Part shown: positions 8,610-17,525 of the stretch, one piece after another
Position numbering within the stretch: the stretch's first letter is position 1
Layout: each line of letters begins with the position of its first letter
NCBI GenBank assembly: GCA_035279525.1
Contig: DATEHQ010000124.1
Span: forward strand, 1-23,545
Source of the DNA: DATEHQ01 sp035279525
GTDB taxonomy: Bacteria > Chloroflexota > Dormibacteria > Dormibacterales > Dormibacteraceae
Reading direction: 5' to 3'
Length of the DNA stretch: 23,545 nucleotides
The notes under the pieces: model-generated
What the model saw: only the letters and a program-made list of their open reading frames with translations
Told to the model about the DNA's origin: nothing
The model's database searches: none
Translations under genes and position numbers: made by a program

Positions 8610-11600
8610 ATGATGCGCCCGCCCGTCGAGAGCACCGCCGGGCTGTCAGCAGTCCTTCGTGGCGTCGTCGCCGACCTCCAGCACGCCTCGGGCGCGGATA
8701 TCGTGTCCATCTTCCTTTACGAAGAGGCCACCCACACCTACTACGCGCCCTTCGCCACCGGCCAGCCTCAGGAGAGCCTGCTCGACTCGCTGCGCGACAT
8801 GCGGGAGCAGCTCGGGCGGTACCTCGAAGACGCGCGACAGGGCAAGGTGCCTGACGAGCTGGGCGTGCACCAGTACGGTTCCACGGTCTGGCTGACCGCC
8901 ACGCGCCAGCGCCTCATCGCCCGCAACGCGCCCGCGGAGATCGACAGCACCTTCATCCGCCGGTACCAGGTTCAGTCGACGATCGGGCTGCCCCTCCTCT
9001 TCGGCGACCGCCTGCTCGGGCTCGTCTACCTCAACTACCGCTCGCGCGACCACGCGCCGGATGACTCGAAGCTGCGCGAGCTCGAACGTCGTGCCGCCGC
9101 GGCGGCGGCGGTCGTGCAGTCCGTCCTGGAGGGCTCCGCCCGAACGGCGCTCGAGGGCATCGCGAGACTCACCAACCTCCTCACCGCGCCCGTCGGCGAC
9201 TCGCGCACCGACGTCAAGGAGCTGCGCCGCCTTCTCTCCATCGCGCTCGCGGACCTGCTCATGGCGAGCAACCTCGATGGGGCCGCGATCTACCAGTTCG
9301 CCGCGCAGCGCACCAGCCTCGAGCTCGTGACCGCGCACCTGCGCGTCGCGGCGCCCAGTCGCGTCGACAGGCCTGACCCATCGGTCGCCTGGGAGGAGGC
9401 GCTGGACAGGACAGTCGGCGCCGTCACCTCCGAAGCGGACCTGCATCCGGTCGCGACATACGCCCTCGGCAATCCCCAGCAGCCGCACGGATTCCTCATG
9501 GTGGTCAGCCGCGACCGTCTCGCCACCGTGCGCCGCGCGCCCGCGACAGACGAGATGCTCAAGGCCGGCGCCGAGCTGATCGGCGGCGCGCTGGCGTCCC
9601 AGCGCCTGATCGGCGACCTCGAGAACAGCAACCGCCTGCTCAGCGCGCTGGGTGACATGACGAGCGCAATGCTGCGGCCGGGCGCGTCGCGCCACGACGT
9701 GATCGACGCGGTCGTGGGCCACCTGACGGACTCTGAGGTGCCCGAGTTCGACTTCAACTTCGCCACCGTGTACCTGCTCGACGAGCGCGACGACCAGACC
9801 TCGGTCGTGAAGATGGCCGCCGGCGCGGCCACGACTGCCGCGATCGAAGCAGCGGAGAGCTCGCGAGCGTCGCGCGGACAGCACACTCGCGTGCCGCGCT
9901 GGGCGCTCGAGGAGGATCGCGCTCTCGCCGACGACGACGTGCTCGTCCACGTGGCGCGGACATGGCAACCCGTGATCGTCGGGCCCATGCCTTCGACCGG
10001 CCACAGCGACGTCGTCACGGGCACGATCCCGGTGCAGGTCGCCTGGGCAGACGTTCCGGTCGTGTACAGCAACGGAATGGTGCGCGGCCAGGTGCTGGCG
10101 GCCCTGGTCGGAGAGAAGGAGCACGCGCGCCCCGCGGACACCGCGCCTTTCACCCTGGCCGGGGAGGTCTTCGAGCGCGGTGGGCACCAGGACCTGATCC
10201 GCATCTTCGTGCCATTCGGGACCGACCAGTCAGCGCGGGCGAGCGGCGTGCTCGAGGTCGGGTATCACCGCTCCGCCGAGCGTCGCCCGGACTGGGGGCA
10301 GGTCGAGGCGCTGCGTGCCGCGGCGGGCCAGCTCGCCGTGGCGGTCGAGACCGCGCGCCTCTACGAGGAGGCGCAGCGCCACGCCGAGCAGCTCGAGCTC
10401 GTCGCCGACGTCAGCAAGGCGATCGCCAGCTCGATCGACCTCGACCAGACGCTGCGCCTGGTGGCGCAGAACCTCGCCCGCCTCGTCAACGCGTCGCTGT
10501 GCCAGATCGCGCTTTACGAAGAAGACCGGGAGGGCTGGTACGGCGCGGCGGCATCAGACCTCGAGGACCAATGGCGGCGAATGCGGGGCGAGCGCTCGCA
10601 GCCGTCGTTTCTTTTTGACGTGCTCGACCGCGGCGAGCCGGTCGTGATCGACGACACGGCCGAAGCGGCCCAGGTCGACCCCGGATACCTGAAGGCTTTC
10701 GGCGTGCGCTCGCTGATGGCGCTGCCTCTCGTTGCCGACGGCCAGCCAATCGGCGCCGCGCTCCTCGCGGAGCGCGAGCGCAGGCGCCTCTTCACGCCGG
10801 AGGAGGTGCAGCGCGCCCAGGGCCTCGCCCTCCAGGCCGCCGTGGCGATCAAGAACGCGCGCCTTCACGCGCTGGCCGAGGAGGAACGCCACCTGCAGAA
10901 GGACTTCGTCCTGATCGGCTTCGGTCAATGGGGACAGAAGGCCTACCAGCACCTCCTGACGCTCAAGCAGTTCTTCAACTTCCGCACCCACGTCGTGGAG
11001 CAGGACACCTCAGGCTCGCACGAAAGGCTGGCGGTCAAAGAGGAGGAGGTCCGCACGCACGGCGATTCCTTCTACTGGGACAGCCACGCGTCACCGGCGC
11101 ACGATCAGCTCGAGCGCGAGCTCGAGTCCAGCTCGTACGTGATCACCTACATCGCCACGCCCGCGGCCACCCACCTGCCGACGCTGGCGCGCTACTACGA
11201 CCTGAGCGACGTGGTCCTGATCGAGAAGCCCCTGGGCGCCCCGCCCGACGAGTACCGCCGTTTCCTCGACACCGCTGCGGGCGGGGTGGAGATCGTGGCC
11301 GCCGACCACTACTACTTCAAGCTCGAGGTGCGGCTGCTGGGCCTGCTCCTCGCCGAGGAGCGCACGCTGCGCAACTTCCTCGACAGCGTCGAGGAGATCA
11401 AGATCGAGATCCTCGAGGAGCAGCCGCTCACCGGCGCCGCGGCGGATATCGGCGTGATCGCGGACCTCATCCCGCACGCGTTCGCGATCATGTCGCTTCT
11501 GACGCCGATCGACAGGATCAGGCTCGACGCCACCTCGCCGCTCCTGGTCGGACGCCACGAGGGGCTGACCGGCCAGCGCGAGAGCTACGCGCGGATGAAC

Positions 11601-12038
11601 GCGACCTTCCACTACCAGGGCAGGCCGGTACGGCTCGTGGTCGACGTCGGGAAGGGCGCCGACAACGCCAAGTGGATCAAGCTCAGCGGCGAGAAGCGCG
11701 CCGCGGGCCGCAGCCCGAGCTACAAGTTCGACTTCGGCAAGGGCGAGGCGATCGACGGCACCCAGGCCACCGTGCGAGCCGCGGTGCGCAGGATCCGCGA
11801 GCCGGGCGTTCCCGACAACGCGCACCTCAACATGCTTCGCCACGTGATCGAAAGACGGCACCCGGCCGTGGGCATCCTCTCCATCCGCGAGGCCATCCGG
11901 GCCAACCAGCGCGTGCGCGACCTCGAGGCGATGGCGGTGGACCTGCTCGCGCGCAACGAGTGGACCGGCTACGCCGTCGGAACCCGGCCTGCATTCGAAG
12001 CGTCGGCAAAAACAACCGCGATAGGCACCGCGAACTAA
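8610..12038 (+). CDS. Multi-GAF sensory protein fused to a Gfo/Idh/MocA-like oxidoreductase domain
   Basis: An 1142-residue soluble protein. The first two thirds look like consecutive GAF-type ligand-sensing modules at about 10-173, 180-335, 345-583 (unusually long) and 590-755, joined by helical linkers such as LEGSARTALEGIARL and ARLYEEAQRHAEQLELV. The last third (about 765-1125) is a dehydrogenase: Rossmann motif GFGQWG (770-775), EKPLG (872-876), DHYYFK (899-904) and a D-x-x-x-H pair (D952, H956). These resemble Gfo/Idh/MocA enzymes and, in part, glucose-6-phosphate dehydrogenase. No histidine kinase, cyclase, HTH or other standard GAF output domain is present. I see only one cysteine (C631, fourth GAF). 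The start is one of two adjacent ATGs (8610, 8613) without a clear ribosome-binding site. A debranching-type enzyme gene follows after 27 bp, so they are probably co-transcribed. I infer a sensor-gated sugar oxidoreductase; ligand and substrate are unknown. Confidence 0.85.
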   Translation: MMRPPVESTAGLSAVLRGVVADLQHASGADIVSIFLYEEATHTYYAPFATGQPQESLLDSLRDMREQLGRYLEDARQGKVPDELGVHQYGSTVWLTATRQRLIARNAPAEIDSTFIRRYQVQSTIGLPLLFGDRLLGLVYLNYRSRDHAPDDSKLRELERRAAAAAAVVQSVLEGSARTALEGIARLTNLLTAPVGDSRTDVKELRRLLSIALADLLMASNLDGAAIYQFAAQRTSLELVTAHLRVAAPSRVDRPDPSVAWEEALDRTVGAVTSEADLHPVATYALGNPQQPHGFLMVVSRDRLATVRRAPATDEMLKAGAELIGGALASQRLIGDLENSNRLLSALGDMTSAMLRPGASRHDVIDAVVGHLTDSEVPEFDFNFATVYLLDERDDQTSVVKMAAGAATTAAIEAAESSRASRGQHTRVPRWALEEDRALADDDVLVHVARTWQPVIVGPMPSTGHSDVVTGTIPVQVAWADVPVVYSNGMVRGQVLAALVGEKEHARPADTAPFTLAGEVFERGGHQDLIRIFVPFGTDQSARASGVLEVGYHRSAERRPDWGQVEALRAAAGQLAVAVETARLYEEAQRHAEQLELVADVSKAIASSIDLDQTLRLVAQNLARLVNASLCQIALYEEDREGWYGAAASDLEDQWRRMRGERSQPSFLFDVLDRGEPVVIDDTAEAAQVDPGYLKAFGVRSLMALPLVADGQPIGAALLAERERRRLFTPEEVQRAQGLALQAAVAIKNARLHALAEEERHLQKDFVLIGFGQWGQKAYQHLLTLKQFFNFRTHVVEQDTSGSHERLAVKEEEVRTHGDSFYWDSHASPAHDQLERELESSSYVITYIATPAATHLPTLARYYDLSDVVLIEKPLGAPPDEYRRFLDTAAGGVEIVAADHYYFKLEVRLLGLLLAEERTLRNFLDSVEEIKIEILEEQPLTGAAADIGVIADLIPHAFAIMSLLTPIDRIRLDATSPLLVGRHEGLTGQRESYARMNATFHYQGRPVRLVVDVGKGADNAKWIKLSGEKRAAGRSPSYKFDFGKGEAIDGTQATVRAAVRRIREPGVPDNAHLNMLRHVIERRHPAVGILSIREAIRANQRVRDLEAMAVDLLARNEWTGYAVGTRPAFEASAKTTAIGTAN

Positions 12039-12065
12039 CCGCCGCTAACGCACACTCTCGGCCCG

Positions 12066-14066
12066 ATGATTTCGGCCGGGCAGCTGATCGCCGAGCGGGT
12101 GATGCTCAAGCAGGACAGCTGCTTTGCCGTCTCAGCGCGCGACGGTTCGATCCGCTCCGGCGAGTTCTCGGGCGACGGCCTCTGGCTCGGGGACACACGC
12201 ATCCTCTCGTCCTTCAGGCTGCTGGTGGACGGGCTCGAGCCGGCGGCGACCGGGCTCGACGTGGATGACGGATGGGCCCTGTTCACGCTGTCCGCCGGCG
12301 CTCTGACGGTGACGCGCCACCGCTTCGTGGACGCGGGCCTGCGCGAGCGGATCACCTTCACGAATCCGAGTTCGATCGTCGTGGACGCGGTGGTGGAGAT
12401 CGAGGCGGCCGCGGACTTCGCGGCCATGCTGGCGATCCGCGGCATCGTGCCGGACCTTCCTGCCCCTGTGCCCGCGCGCGCGAGCAAGACCGTCGAAGGA
12501 ATCCGCTTCGAGGGCGACGGAGGGGTCGAGTATGCGAGCCGCGTGATCGCCTTTCCGGAAGGGCTGAAGCACCAGCTGCGCCTTCGCCCGGGTGAGACGT
12601 TCACCTGGCTGATCGAGGTCGTGCCGGAGTCGGCGCCGAAGAGCATCGATTTCGACGCGGGCATTCGAGCGGCCGGCGACGTCTATCCACGCTGGGCCTC
12701 CGAGTGCATGAACGTGCGCACCGACAATCCACTGGTCAACGAGGTCCTGGACCGCGCGATCAAGGACATCCGGATGCTCTGCAACCGCTACGACACCGGG
12801 ATCTTTCCGACCGGCGGACTTCCCTGGTACGCGGTGCCGTTCGCTCGCGACACGCTGATCTGCTCGATGCAGCTTCTCCCTGTGAACCCGGCCATCGCGG
12901 CGGGAGTGCTTCGCTACCTCGCGAAACGGCAGGGCAAGAAGGTGAACCTCGACAGCGAGGAGCAGCCGGGCAAGATCCTGCACGAGGTGCGGAGCGGTGA
13001 GGTGGTCGAACGCGGATTGTGGCCGCCCGTCCTCTTCGGCACCATCGACGCGTCGGCGCTCTTCGTCTGCACGCTGGGCGAGACCGAGTCCTGGACCAAA
13101 GACATGGGGCTTGTCGACGAGCTCTGGCCGGCGGCCGAGAAGGCGCTCGAATGGTGTGTCAATTACGGAGACCTGGACGGCGACGGATACATCGAATATC
13201 GGGGCGCTCGGGCGCGGAACCAGGGCTGGAAGGACTCCGACGACTCGCTGACGCACACCGACGGCACCGACGCTTCGCGTCCCGCCGCGCTGTGCGAGGT
13301 GCAGGCGTACCTGTACCGCGCCATGACCGGCATGTCCTCCCGGCGCCCGGAGCTGAAGCATGCCGCCGCCGAGCTCAAGCGCCGGTTCAACGAGGACTTC
13401 TGGATGGCGGACGAGCGGTTCGTGGCCCAGGCCCTGGACGGCTCCAAGCTCCAGGTCAAGGCCATCACCTCGAACCCGGGCCACTGCCTGTGGATGGGCA
13501 TCCTGCCGCCGGCCCGGGCCGGCGCGGTGGCGAAACGCCTGGCCTCGCCCGAGCTGTTCTCCGGATGGGGCGTGCGGACCCTCTCCGACCGCGCCGTCAA
13601 CTACGACCCCAGCAGCTACCACAACGGTTCGGTATGGCCCTTCGACGGCGCGCTCGCCGCGGCCGGCATGCGCCGCTATGGCTTCGTCAAGGAGGCCGAG
13701 CTGATCGCCCGCGCGCTGTTCGAGTCAGCGATCGCGTTTCCGCTGCGCCGGCCGCCGGAGCTCTTCTGCGGCGACGAGCGCGAGGAAGGCCGCGCGCCGA
13801 ACCTTTACTGGAACACGTGCACGCCGCAGCTGTGGTCGGCCGCGGCGATGTTCACGCTCGTGTCATCGCTGCTCGGACTGCAGGCGGACGCGAAGCGGGG
13901 AACGCTGCGCCTCGCGCCCGTCGAAACGCAGCTCTGGAGCCGCGTCGAGGTGAGCGGCCTTCACTTCGCCGGCGAGCGAGTCGACTTCGCGGTGCATGGG
14001 ACCCAGGTCAAGCTGGGGCGGGTGCCGTCAGGCGTCAACGTGGTGACTCAGAGCCTGTCCCGGTAG
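12066..14066 (+). CDS. Glycogen debranching-type enzyme (amylo-alpha-1,6-glucosidase family), shorter paralog
   Basis: Predicted alpha-glucan hydrolase of 666 residues, cytosolic. The N-terminal beta-rich domain (about 10-190, with FSGDGLWLGDTRILSSF at 34-50) is the one typical of bacterial debranching-enzyme homologs. It is followed by an (alpha/alpha)6 barrel (about 205-640). Conserved barrel motifs are LPWYAVPFARDT (252-263), NQGWKDSDDS (385-394), SNPGHCLWMGIL (469-480) and GSVWPFD (521-527). In the second debranching paralog here, the last motif reads GSVWPHD, so this enzyme has Phe for His at 526. Gene spacing (27 bp after the GAF/dehydrogenase gene) suggests an operon. Its end overlaps the convergent glycosyltransferase gene by 19 bp. 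Members of this family are not all true glycogen debranchers; some act on other glycosides, so the exact reaction is uncertain. Confidence 0.88.
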   Translation: MISAGQLIAERVMLKQDSCFAVSARDGSIRSGEFSGDGLWLGDTRILSSFRLLVDGLEPAATGLDVDDGWALFTLSAGALTVTRHRFVDAGLRERITFTNPSSIVVDAVVEIEAAADFAAMLAIRGIVPDLPAPVPARASKTVEGIRFEGDGGVEYASRVIAFPEGLKHQLRLRPGETFTWLIEVVPESAPKSIDFDAGIRAAGDVYPRWASECMNVRTDNPLVNEVLDRAIKDIRMLCNRYDTGIFPTGGLPWYAVPFARDTLICSMQLLPVNPAIAAGVLRYLAKRQGKKVNLDSEEQPGKILHEVRSGEVVERGLWPPVLFGTIDASALFVCTLGETESWTKDMGLVDELWPAAEKALEWCVNYGDLDGDGYIEYRGARARNQGWKDSDDSLTHTDGTDASRPAALCEVQAYLYRAMTGMSSRRPELKHAAAELKRRFNEDFWMADERFVAQALDGSKLQVKAITSNPGHCLWMGILPPARAGAVAKRLASPELFSGWGVRTLSDRAVNYDPSSYHNGSVWPFDGALAAAGMRRYGFVKEAELIARALFESAIAFPLRRPPELFCGDEREEGRAPNLYWNTCTPQLWSAAAMFTLVSSLLGLQADAKRGTLRLAPVETQLWSRVEVSGLHFAGERVDFAVHGTQVKLGRVPSGVNVVTQSLSR

Positions 14067-15121
14067 TACCTCTCCTCGATCGCGCGCTCGTACACAGACT
14101 GGTAGTTATCAGCCATTCTCTTCGGCCCGAAGCGCTCGGCCGCGACGCTCGCGCAGCGTTCGAGGTCGATCTCTTTGACGCACCCATACGCCTTGATCAT
14201 CCCGTCCACGTCATTCGCGAGGAAACCTGTGACACCGGACTCGACCACCTCGGGCGCGGCGCCGCGCGCCAGCGCGATCACGGGCGTGCCGCTCACCATC
14301 GCCTCGACCATCGCGAGGCCGAAGGGCTCATCCCATTCGATCGGGAAGAGCATGGCCTGCGCCTTTGCGAGCAGGTCTGCCTTCTCCTCGCCCTCGACGT
14401 TCTCGCGCCAGGTGATGCGGTCGTTCAGGTGCGGTTTGACGCGTTCCTCGAAATACTGGCCGGCGTCGTGGTCGATCTTGCCCGCGAGGACGAGGCGCAT
14501 GTCGAGTCTCTGCGCAACCTCGATCGCGATGTGCTGGCCCTTGTTCGGTGAGATGCGCGCAAGGTTGACCAGGTAGTCCTCCTTCTCATCGCGGTTCGTC
14601 ACCCGGTGGTACACGGACGGATCGACTCCGTTGTGCACGACGCGGCGCCAGTTCACGCCGGCGACCAGCGCCTTCTGCGCCTCGCTGATGGCGACCAGGT
14701 GAACCTGGTGGTCGATCGCGGCCAGGTACTCGCCCTCGGCCTCTGTCAGTGCGCCGTGAAGCGTGCCGACGACGGGTGTCTGCAGCCGCGCCGTGGCCGC
14801 GACCAGGAGCCCGACGAGGCCCGAGTTGTCGTGCACGACGTCGAAGGCGCGGCGGCTGACCACGTCGTAGGCGCGATGCAGGAAGAGCAGCTCGCGCGGC
14901 AGGTGATGCATGGTCCCGAGCTGCAGCGACCAGCTTTCAGGCGCCACCCCGATGGTCTCGAACGGGCCCCGGGAGCCTTGCTGTCCGATGACGCTGACCC
15001 GGTGACCCCTGTCCTGCAGCTCGCGGGCGAGGTTGTAGGCCATGAGCTCGATGCCCCCATATCCGCTCGGGGGGACCGGGTACCACGGGCTGACGATGAG
15101 AGCGATTCGCCTGGGCTCCAC
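14048..15121 (-). CDS. Family 4 glycosyltransferase (GT-B fold)
   Basis: Retaining sugar-nucleotide-dependent glycosyltransferase, 357 residues. The N-terminal half contains the acceptor-side motif PPSGYGGIE (17-25). The C-terminal half has HNGVD (163-167), NLARISPNKG (186-195) and the nucleotide-binding E-x7-E motif in EPFGLAMVE (E265, E273). I start at GTG 15121, where the first Rossmann strand (RRIALIVSPWYP) begins at once. The frame stays open upstream to 15352, but that extension is Arg/Ala/Gly-rich and overlaps the neighbouring gene. The start has no strong ribosome-binding site. It is downstream of the long debranching-type gene on the same strand with a 65-bp gap, and its 3' end overlaps the other debranching-type gene, which suggests a role in glucan or glycoconjugate metabolism. 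Donor and acceptor are unknown. Confidence 0.9.
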   Translation of the reverse strand: MEPRRIALIVSPWYPVPPSGYGGIELMAYNLARELQDRGHRVSVIGQQGSRGPFETIGVAPESWSLQLGTMHHLPRELLFLHRAYDVVSRRAFDVVHDNSGLVGLLVAATARLQTPVVGTLHGALTEAEGEYLAAIDHQVHLVAISEAQKALVAGVNWRRVVHNGVDPSVYHRVTNRDEKEDYLVNLARISPNKGQHIAIEVAQRLDMRLVLAGKIDHDAGQYFEERVKPHLNDRITWRENVEGEEKADLLAKAQAMLFPIEWDEPFGLAMVEAMVSGTPVIALARGAAPEVVESGVTGFLANDVDGMIKAYGCVKEIDLERCASVAAERFGPKRMADNYQSVYERAIEERYYRDRL

Positions 15122-15186
15122 ATCAATACAACATCCCACCGCCGCGGGCCGTGCAGGAACGCCATGGCGGCGATTACTACCCGGCG

Positions 15187-17493
15187 CTAAAGGCTCCCCT
15201 CGAGCTCGAGCCAGGGCGGCGTGCCCTGCACGATCTCCAGGGCTCCCGATTCGGCGTCGATGACGTGGCCGCCACGATCGCCGCGACGCACGCTCAGGCT
15301 CAGCTCCTGCTTGCCCAGCTTGAGCCCGTTGATCGCCAGCTCGGGGCACCACGGGGGGAGCGCGGGGTCGACGTAGACGCGGTTCGCCGGCAGGTCAGGC
15401 TCCAGCCCCAGCAGGATCCGGACCATCTGCAGGATCGAACCTGCCGCCCAGGCCTGCGGCACGTTGGCCATCCGGTAGGGCACCGGCACGGCGAACTGGT
15501 TCCTGGGCAGTCCAGCGAACAGCTCGGGCATCTGCAGGTCCTCGAAGCACATCACCGCGCCCAGCAGACCGTCGAGCAGGGTCCATGCCTCCTCGACCAT
15601 CCCGTAGCGGCGGAGCCCCGCGGCAGCGATCACGCTGTCGTGCGGCCAGACCGAACCGCGCTGGTAGGAGTGGGGGTCATACGAAGGGTGGCGATCGGAC
15701 AGGACCCGCAGCCCCCAGCCCGTGAACATGTCCGGCTGCATCAGCCTTCTGCCGGCCGCGCGCCCGTGCTCCGGGTCGAGGATGCCCATCCACATGCAGT
15801 GGCCCGAGTTCGAGACCACTGTCGGGACCGCTCGCTTGCGACCGTCGAGGACGAACGCCACCTCGCCCTGCGGCTCCAGCCAGAACGTGTCCATGAAGCG
15901 GCGGCGCAGCTCGCGGGCCTCGCGACGCAGCCGGCCGGCGGTCGCGCCGTCTCCCCACGCCTCGAACAGGGGCGCCGTCTGCAGCTTGGCGCCATAGACG
16001 TAGGCCTGCATCTCCGACGTGCCGATCGGGAGCTCGGGAAATGATCCGGTCTCGTCCAGGACGCCATCGTGGGCATCGCGCCATCCCTGGTTGCGGTAGC
16101 CCTTCTGCGTCCGCGGCGCGTACTCCTGGAATCCGTCGCCGTCGCGATCGCCGTGACGGTCGATCCATTCCAGGCATCGCTCGGCCGTGTGCTGGAAACG
16201 CTTCAGGCCTTCGGCGTCGCCCGACCAGCGGAAGCTCTCGGCCAGCAGCAGCAGATATAAAGGAGTCGCGTCGGCCGTGCCGTAGTACGGGCGGTGCGGG
16301 ACGATGCCGAAATGGGCCCACTCACCGACCCTCAGCTCATGCGGCATCTTTCCCGGCTCCGCGTCCCGTTCCGGGTCATCGAAGTCCGACTGCCAGCGGG
16401 CGAGGTTCTCGAGGGTGCCCATGGCGACGGCCGGCTGGGCGACCATCGCCTGCATCGAGGCGATCGCGGAGTCGCGACCGAACAGCGCCATGAACCAAGG
16501 CAGCCCGGCGGCGGGCATCCACAGCTGGGACGATGACTCCTGCTCGTGCAGTCGCAGCGCAGCGAAGTCCTCGACGGCGCGCTCGTACGCAAGGCCGAGC
16601 CTCATGTCGGCCGGGTCGATGTGGGTCACCGAGCTCTGCCAGCTGCGCGCCTGGCGCATCGGGTCACCGCCAGACTCGAAAAGGCAGCGCGGCGCCAGGT
16701 CCGGCAGCTGGTGATCGTCCGTCAGCAGGTCGTACTGCAGGCAGACCTTCCACTCCACGCCGGGCTGGAGGTCGATGGGGAAGCGCAGCGCTCCGTTCGC
16801 GTATGTGACGCCCGCGCGCTCGGTGAGCGTGCGCACCAGGCAGCGGCGCACGAAGTCCTTGTTCTGGTATCGCGCTTCGAGGCAGTTGGGTCCCACCCAC
16901 CACGTGTTGAGGTCCGCGCGGCGCTGCCATGACTGATAGCGGACCTCGAAGAGGTCGGCGAAGTCCGACTCGAGCGCGATTTCGAGCAGCACGGTGAGCG
17001 GAGCGCGGCCGTAGGTGTGGAGCACGAGGTCCTCGTGCAGCTGATGGAGGCTGACCAGTCGGTCGATGGTCATGGCGACGCGGGTCTCGCGCATGTCGCC
17101 GCCGGCGCCCGCGATGCTGTCTGCGATGACGTGCCACCGCGCATGACGAAACGAGAGCCGCACGGAAGCGACTGACTCCGGTCGCTTGCCGTTGATGCGC
17201 AGCTCGTGCCGCGAGAGAAATCGGGTGTCGGCGGAGTACAGGCCGTAGTCGCCCCCCGACGTGTCGAGCGGGATGGCGCCCTGCTGGTCGGTCACGAGGA
17301 AAGTGGCGCCGTGGTTGATCTTCACCGACGGGTGCGGATGCACGGCCGAGATGAGCGTGCGCCACGGCGCCATGCGCGCCTGGGTGCCGGCGAGCACGCG
17401 CTCCGGGGTCAGGGCTCTGGCGGACGATGCGGCCTCGGCGGACGACGTGCCCTCGGCGGACACCGCCGCTGCGAGCGGATCACGCTCCTCCAT
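15187..17493 (-). CDS. Glycogen debranching-type enzyme (amylo-alpha-1,6-glucosidase family), longer paralog
   Basis: Predicted alpha-glucan hydrolase of 768 residues. An Ala/Ser-rich, probably unstructured N-terminus (1-40) precedes the N-terminal beta domain (about 55-285, with HGATFLVTDQQGAIP and YGLYSADTRFLSRHEL) and an (alpha/alpha)6 barrel (about 295-720). Barrel motifs are LPWFMALFGRDS (331-342), NQGWRDAHDGV (468-478), SNSGHCMWMGIL (561-572) and GSVWPHDS (613-620). The same blocks occur in the 666-residue paralog on the opposite strand, but the two are clearly diverged. The start at 17493 is tentative: ATG 17373 (residue 41) would remove the low-complexity leader and keep every domain. 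A weak AGG lies seven bases before 17493. The glycosyltransferase gene follows on the same strand. It is divergent from the large secreted propeller gene. Confidence 0.9.
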   Translation of the reverse strand: MEERDPLAAAVSAEGTSSAEAASSARALTPERVLAGTQARMAPWRTLISAVHPHPSVKINHGATFLVTDQQGAIPLDTSGGDYGLYSADTRFLSRHELRINGKRPESVASVRLSFRHARWHVIADSIAGAGGDMRETRVAMTIDRLVSLHQLHEDLVLHTYGRAPLTVLLEIALESDFADLFEVRYQSWQRRADLNTWWVGPNCLEARYQNKDFVRRCLVRTLTERAGVTYANGALRFPIDLQPGVEWKVCLQYDLLTDDHQLPDLAPRCLFESGGDPMRQARSWQSSVTHIDPADMRLGLAYERAVEDFAALRLHEQESSSQLWMPAAGLPWFMALFGRDSAIASMQAMVAQPAVAMGTLENLARWQSDFDDPERDAEPGKMPHELRVGEWAHFGIVPHRPYYGTADATPLYLLLLAESFRWSGDAEGLKRFQHTAERCLEWIDRHGDRDGDGFQEYAPRTQKGYRNQGWRDAHDGVLDETGSFPELPIGTSEMQAYVYGAKLQTAPLFEAWGDGATAGRLRREARELRRRFMDTFWLEPQGEVAFVLDGRKRAVPTVVSNSGHCMWMGILDPEHGRAAGRRLMQPDMFTGWGLRVLSDRHPSYDPHSYQRGSVWPHDSVIAAAGLRRYGMVEEAWTLLDGLLGAVMCFEDLQMPELFAGLPRNQFAVPVPYRMANVPQAWAAGSILQMVRILLGLEPDLPANRVYVDPALPPWCPELAINGLKLGKQELSLSVRRGDRGGHVIDAESGALEIVQGTPPWLELEGSL

Positions 17494-17525
17494 GCGAGAC
17501 CTACGTTAGCCAGCACTGGAGGTTT

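Noticed and set aside
8646..10187. Minus-strand frame (513 codons) opposite the GAF region
   Set aside because: It is Arg/Val/Glu-rich without motifs, a complement artefact of a high-GC coding strand.
12132..13622. Minus-strand frame (496 codons) opposite the shorter debranching-type gene
   Set aside because: No motifs are seen, and the plus-strand frame has conserved debranching-family blocks throughout.
15122..15352. N-terminal extension of the glycosyltransferase to 15352
   Set aside because: The added residues are Arg/Ala/Gly-rich, overlap the end of the upstream gene and precede the natural first strand of the GT-B fold.
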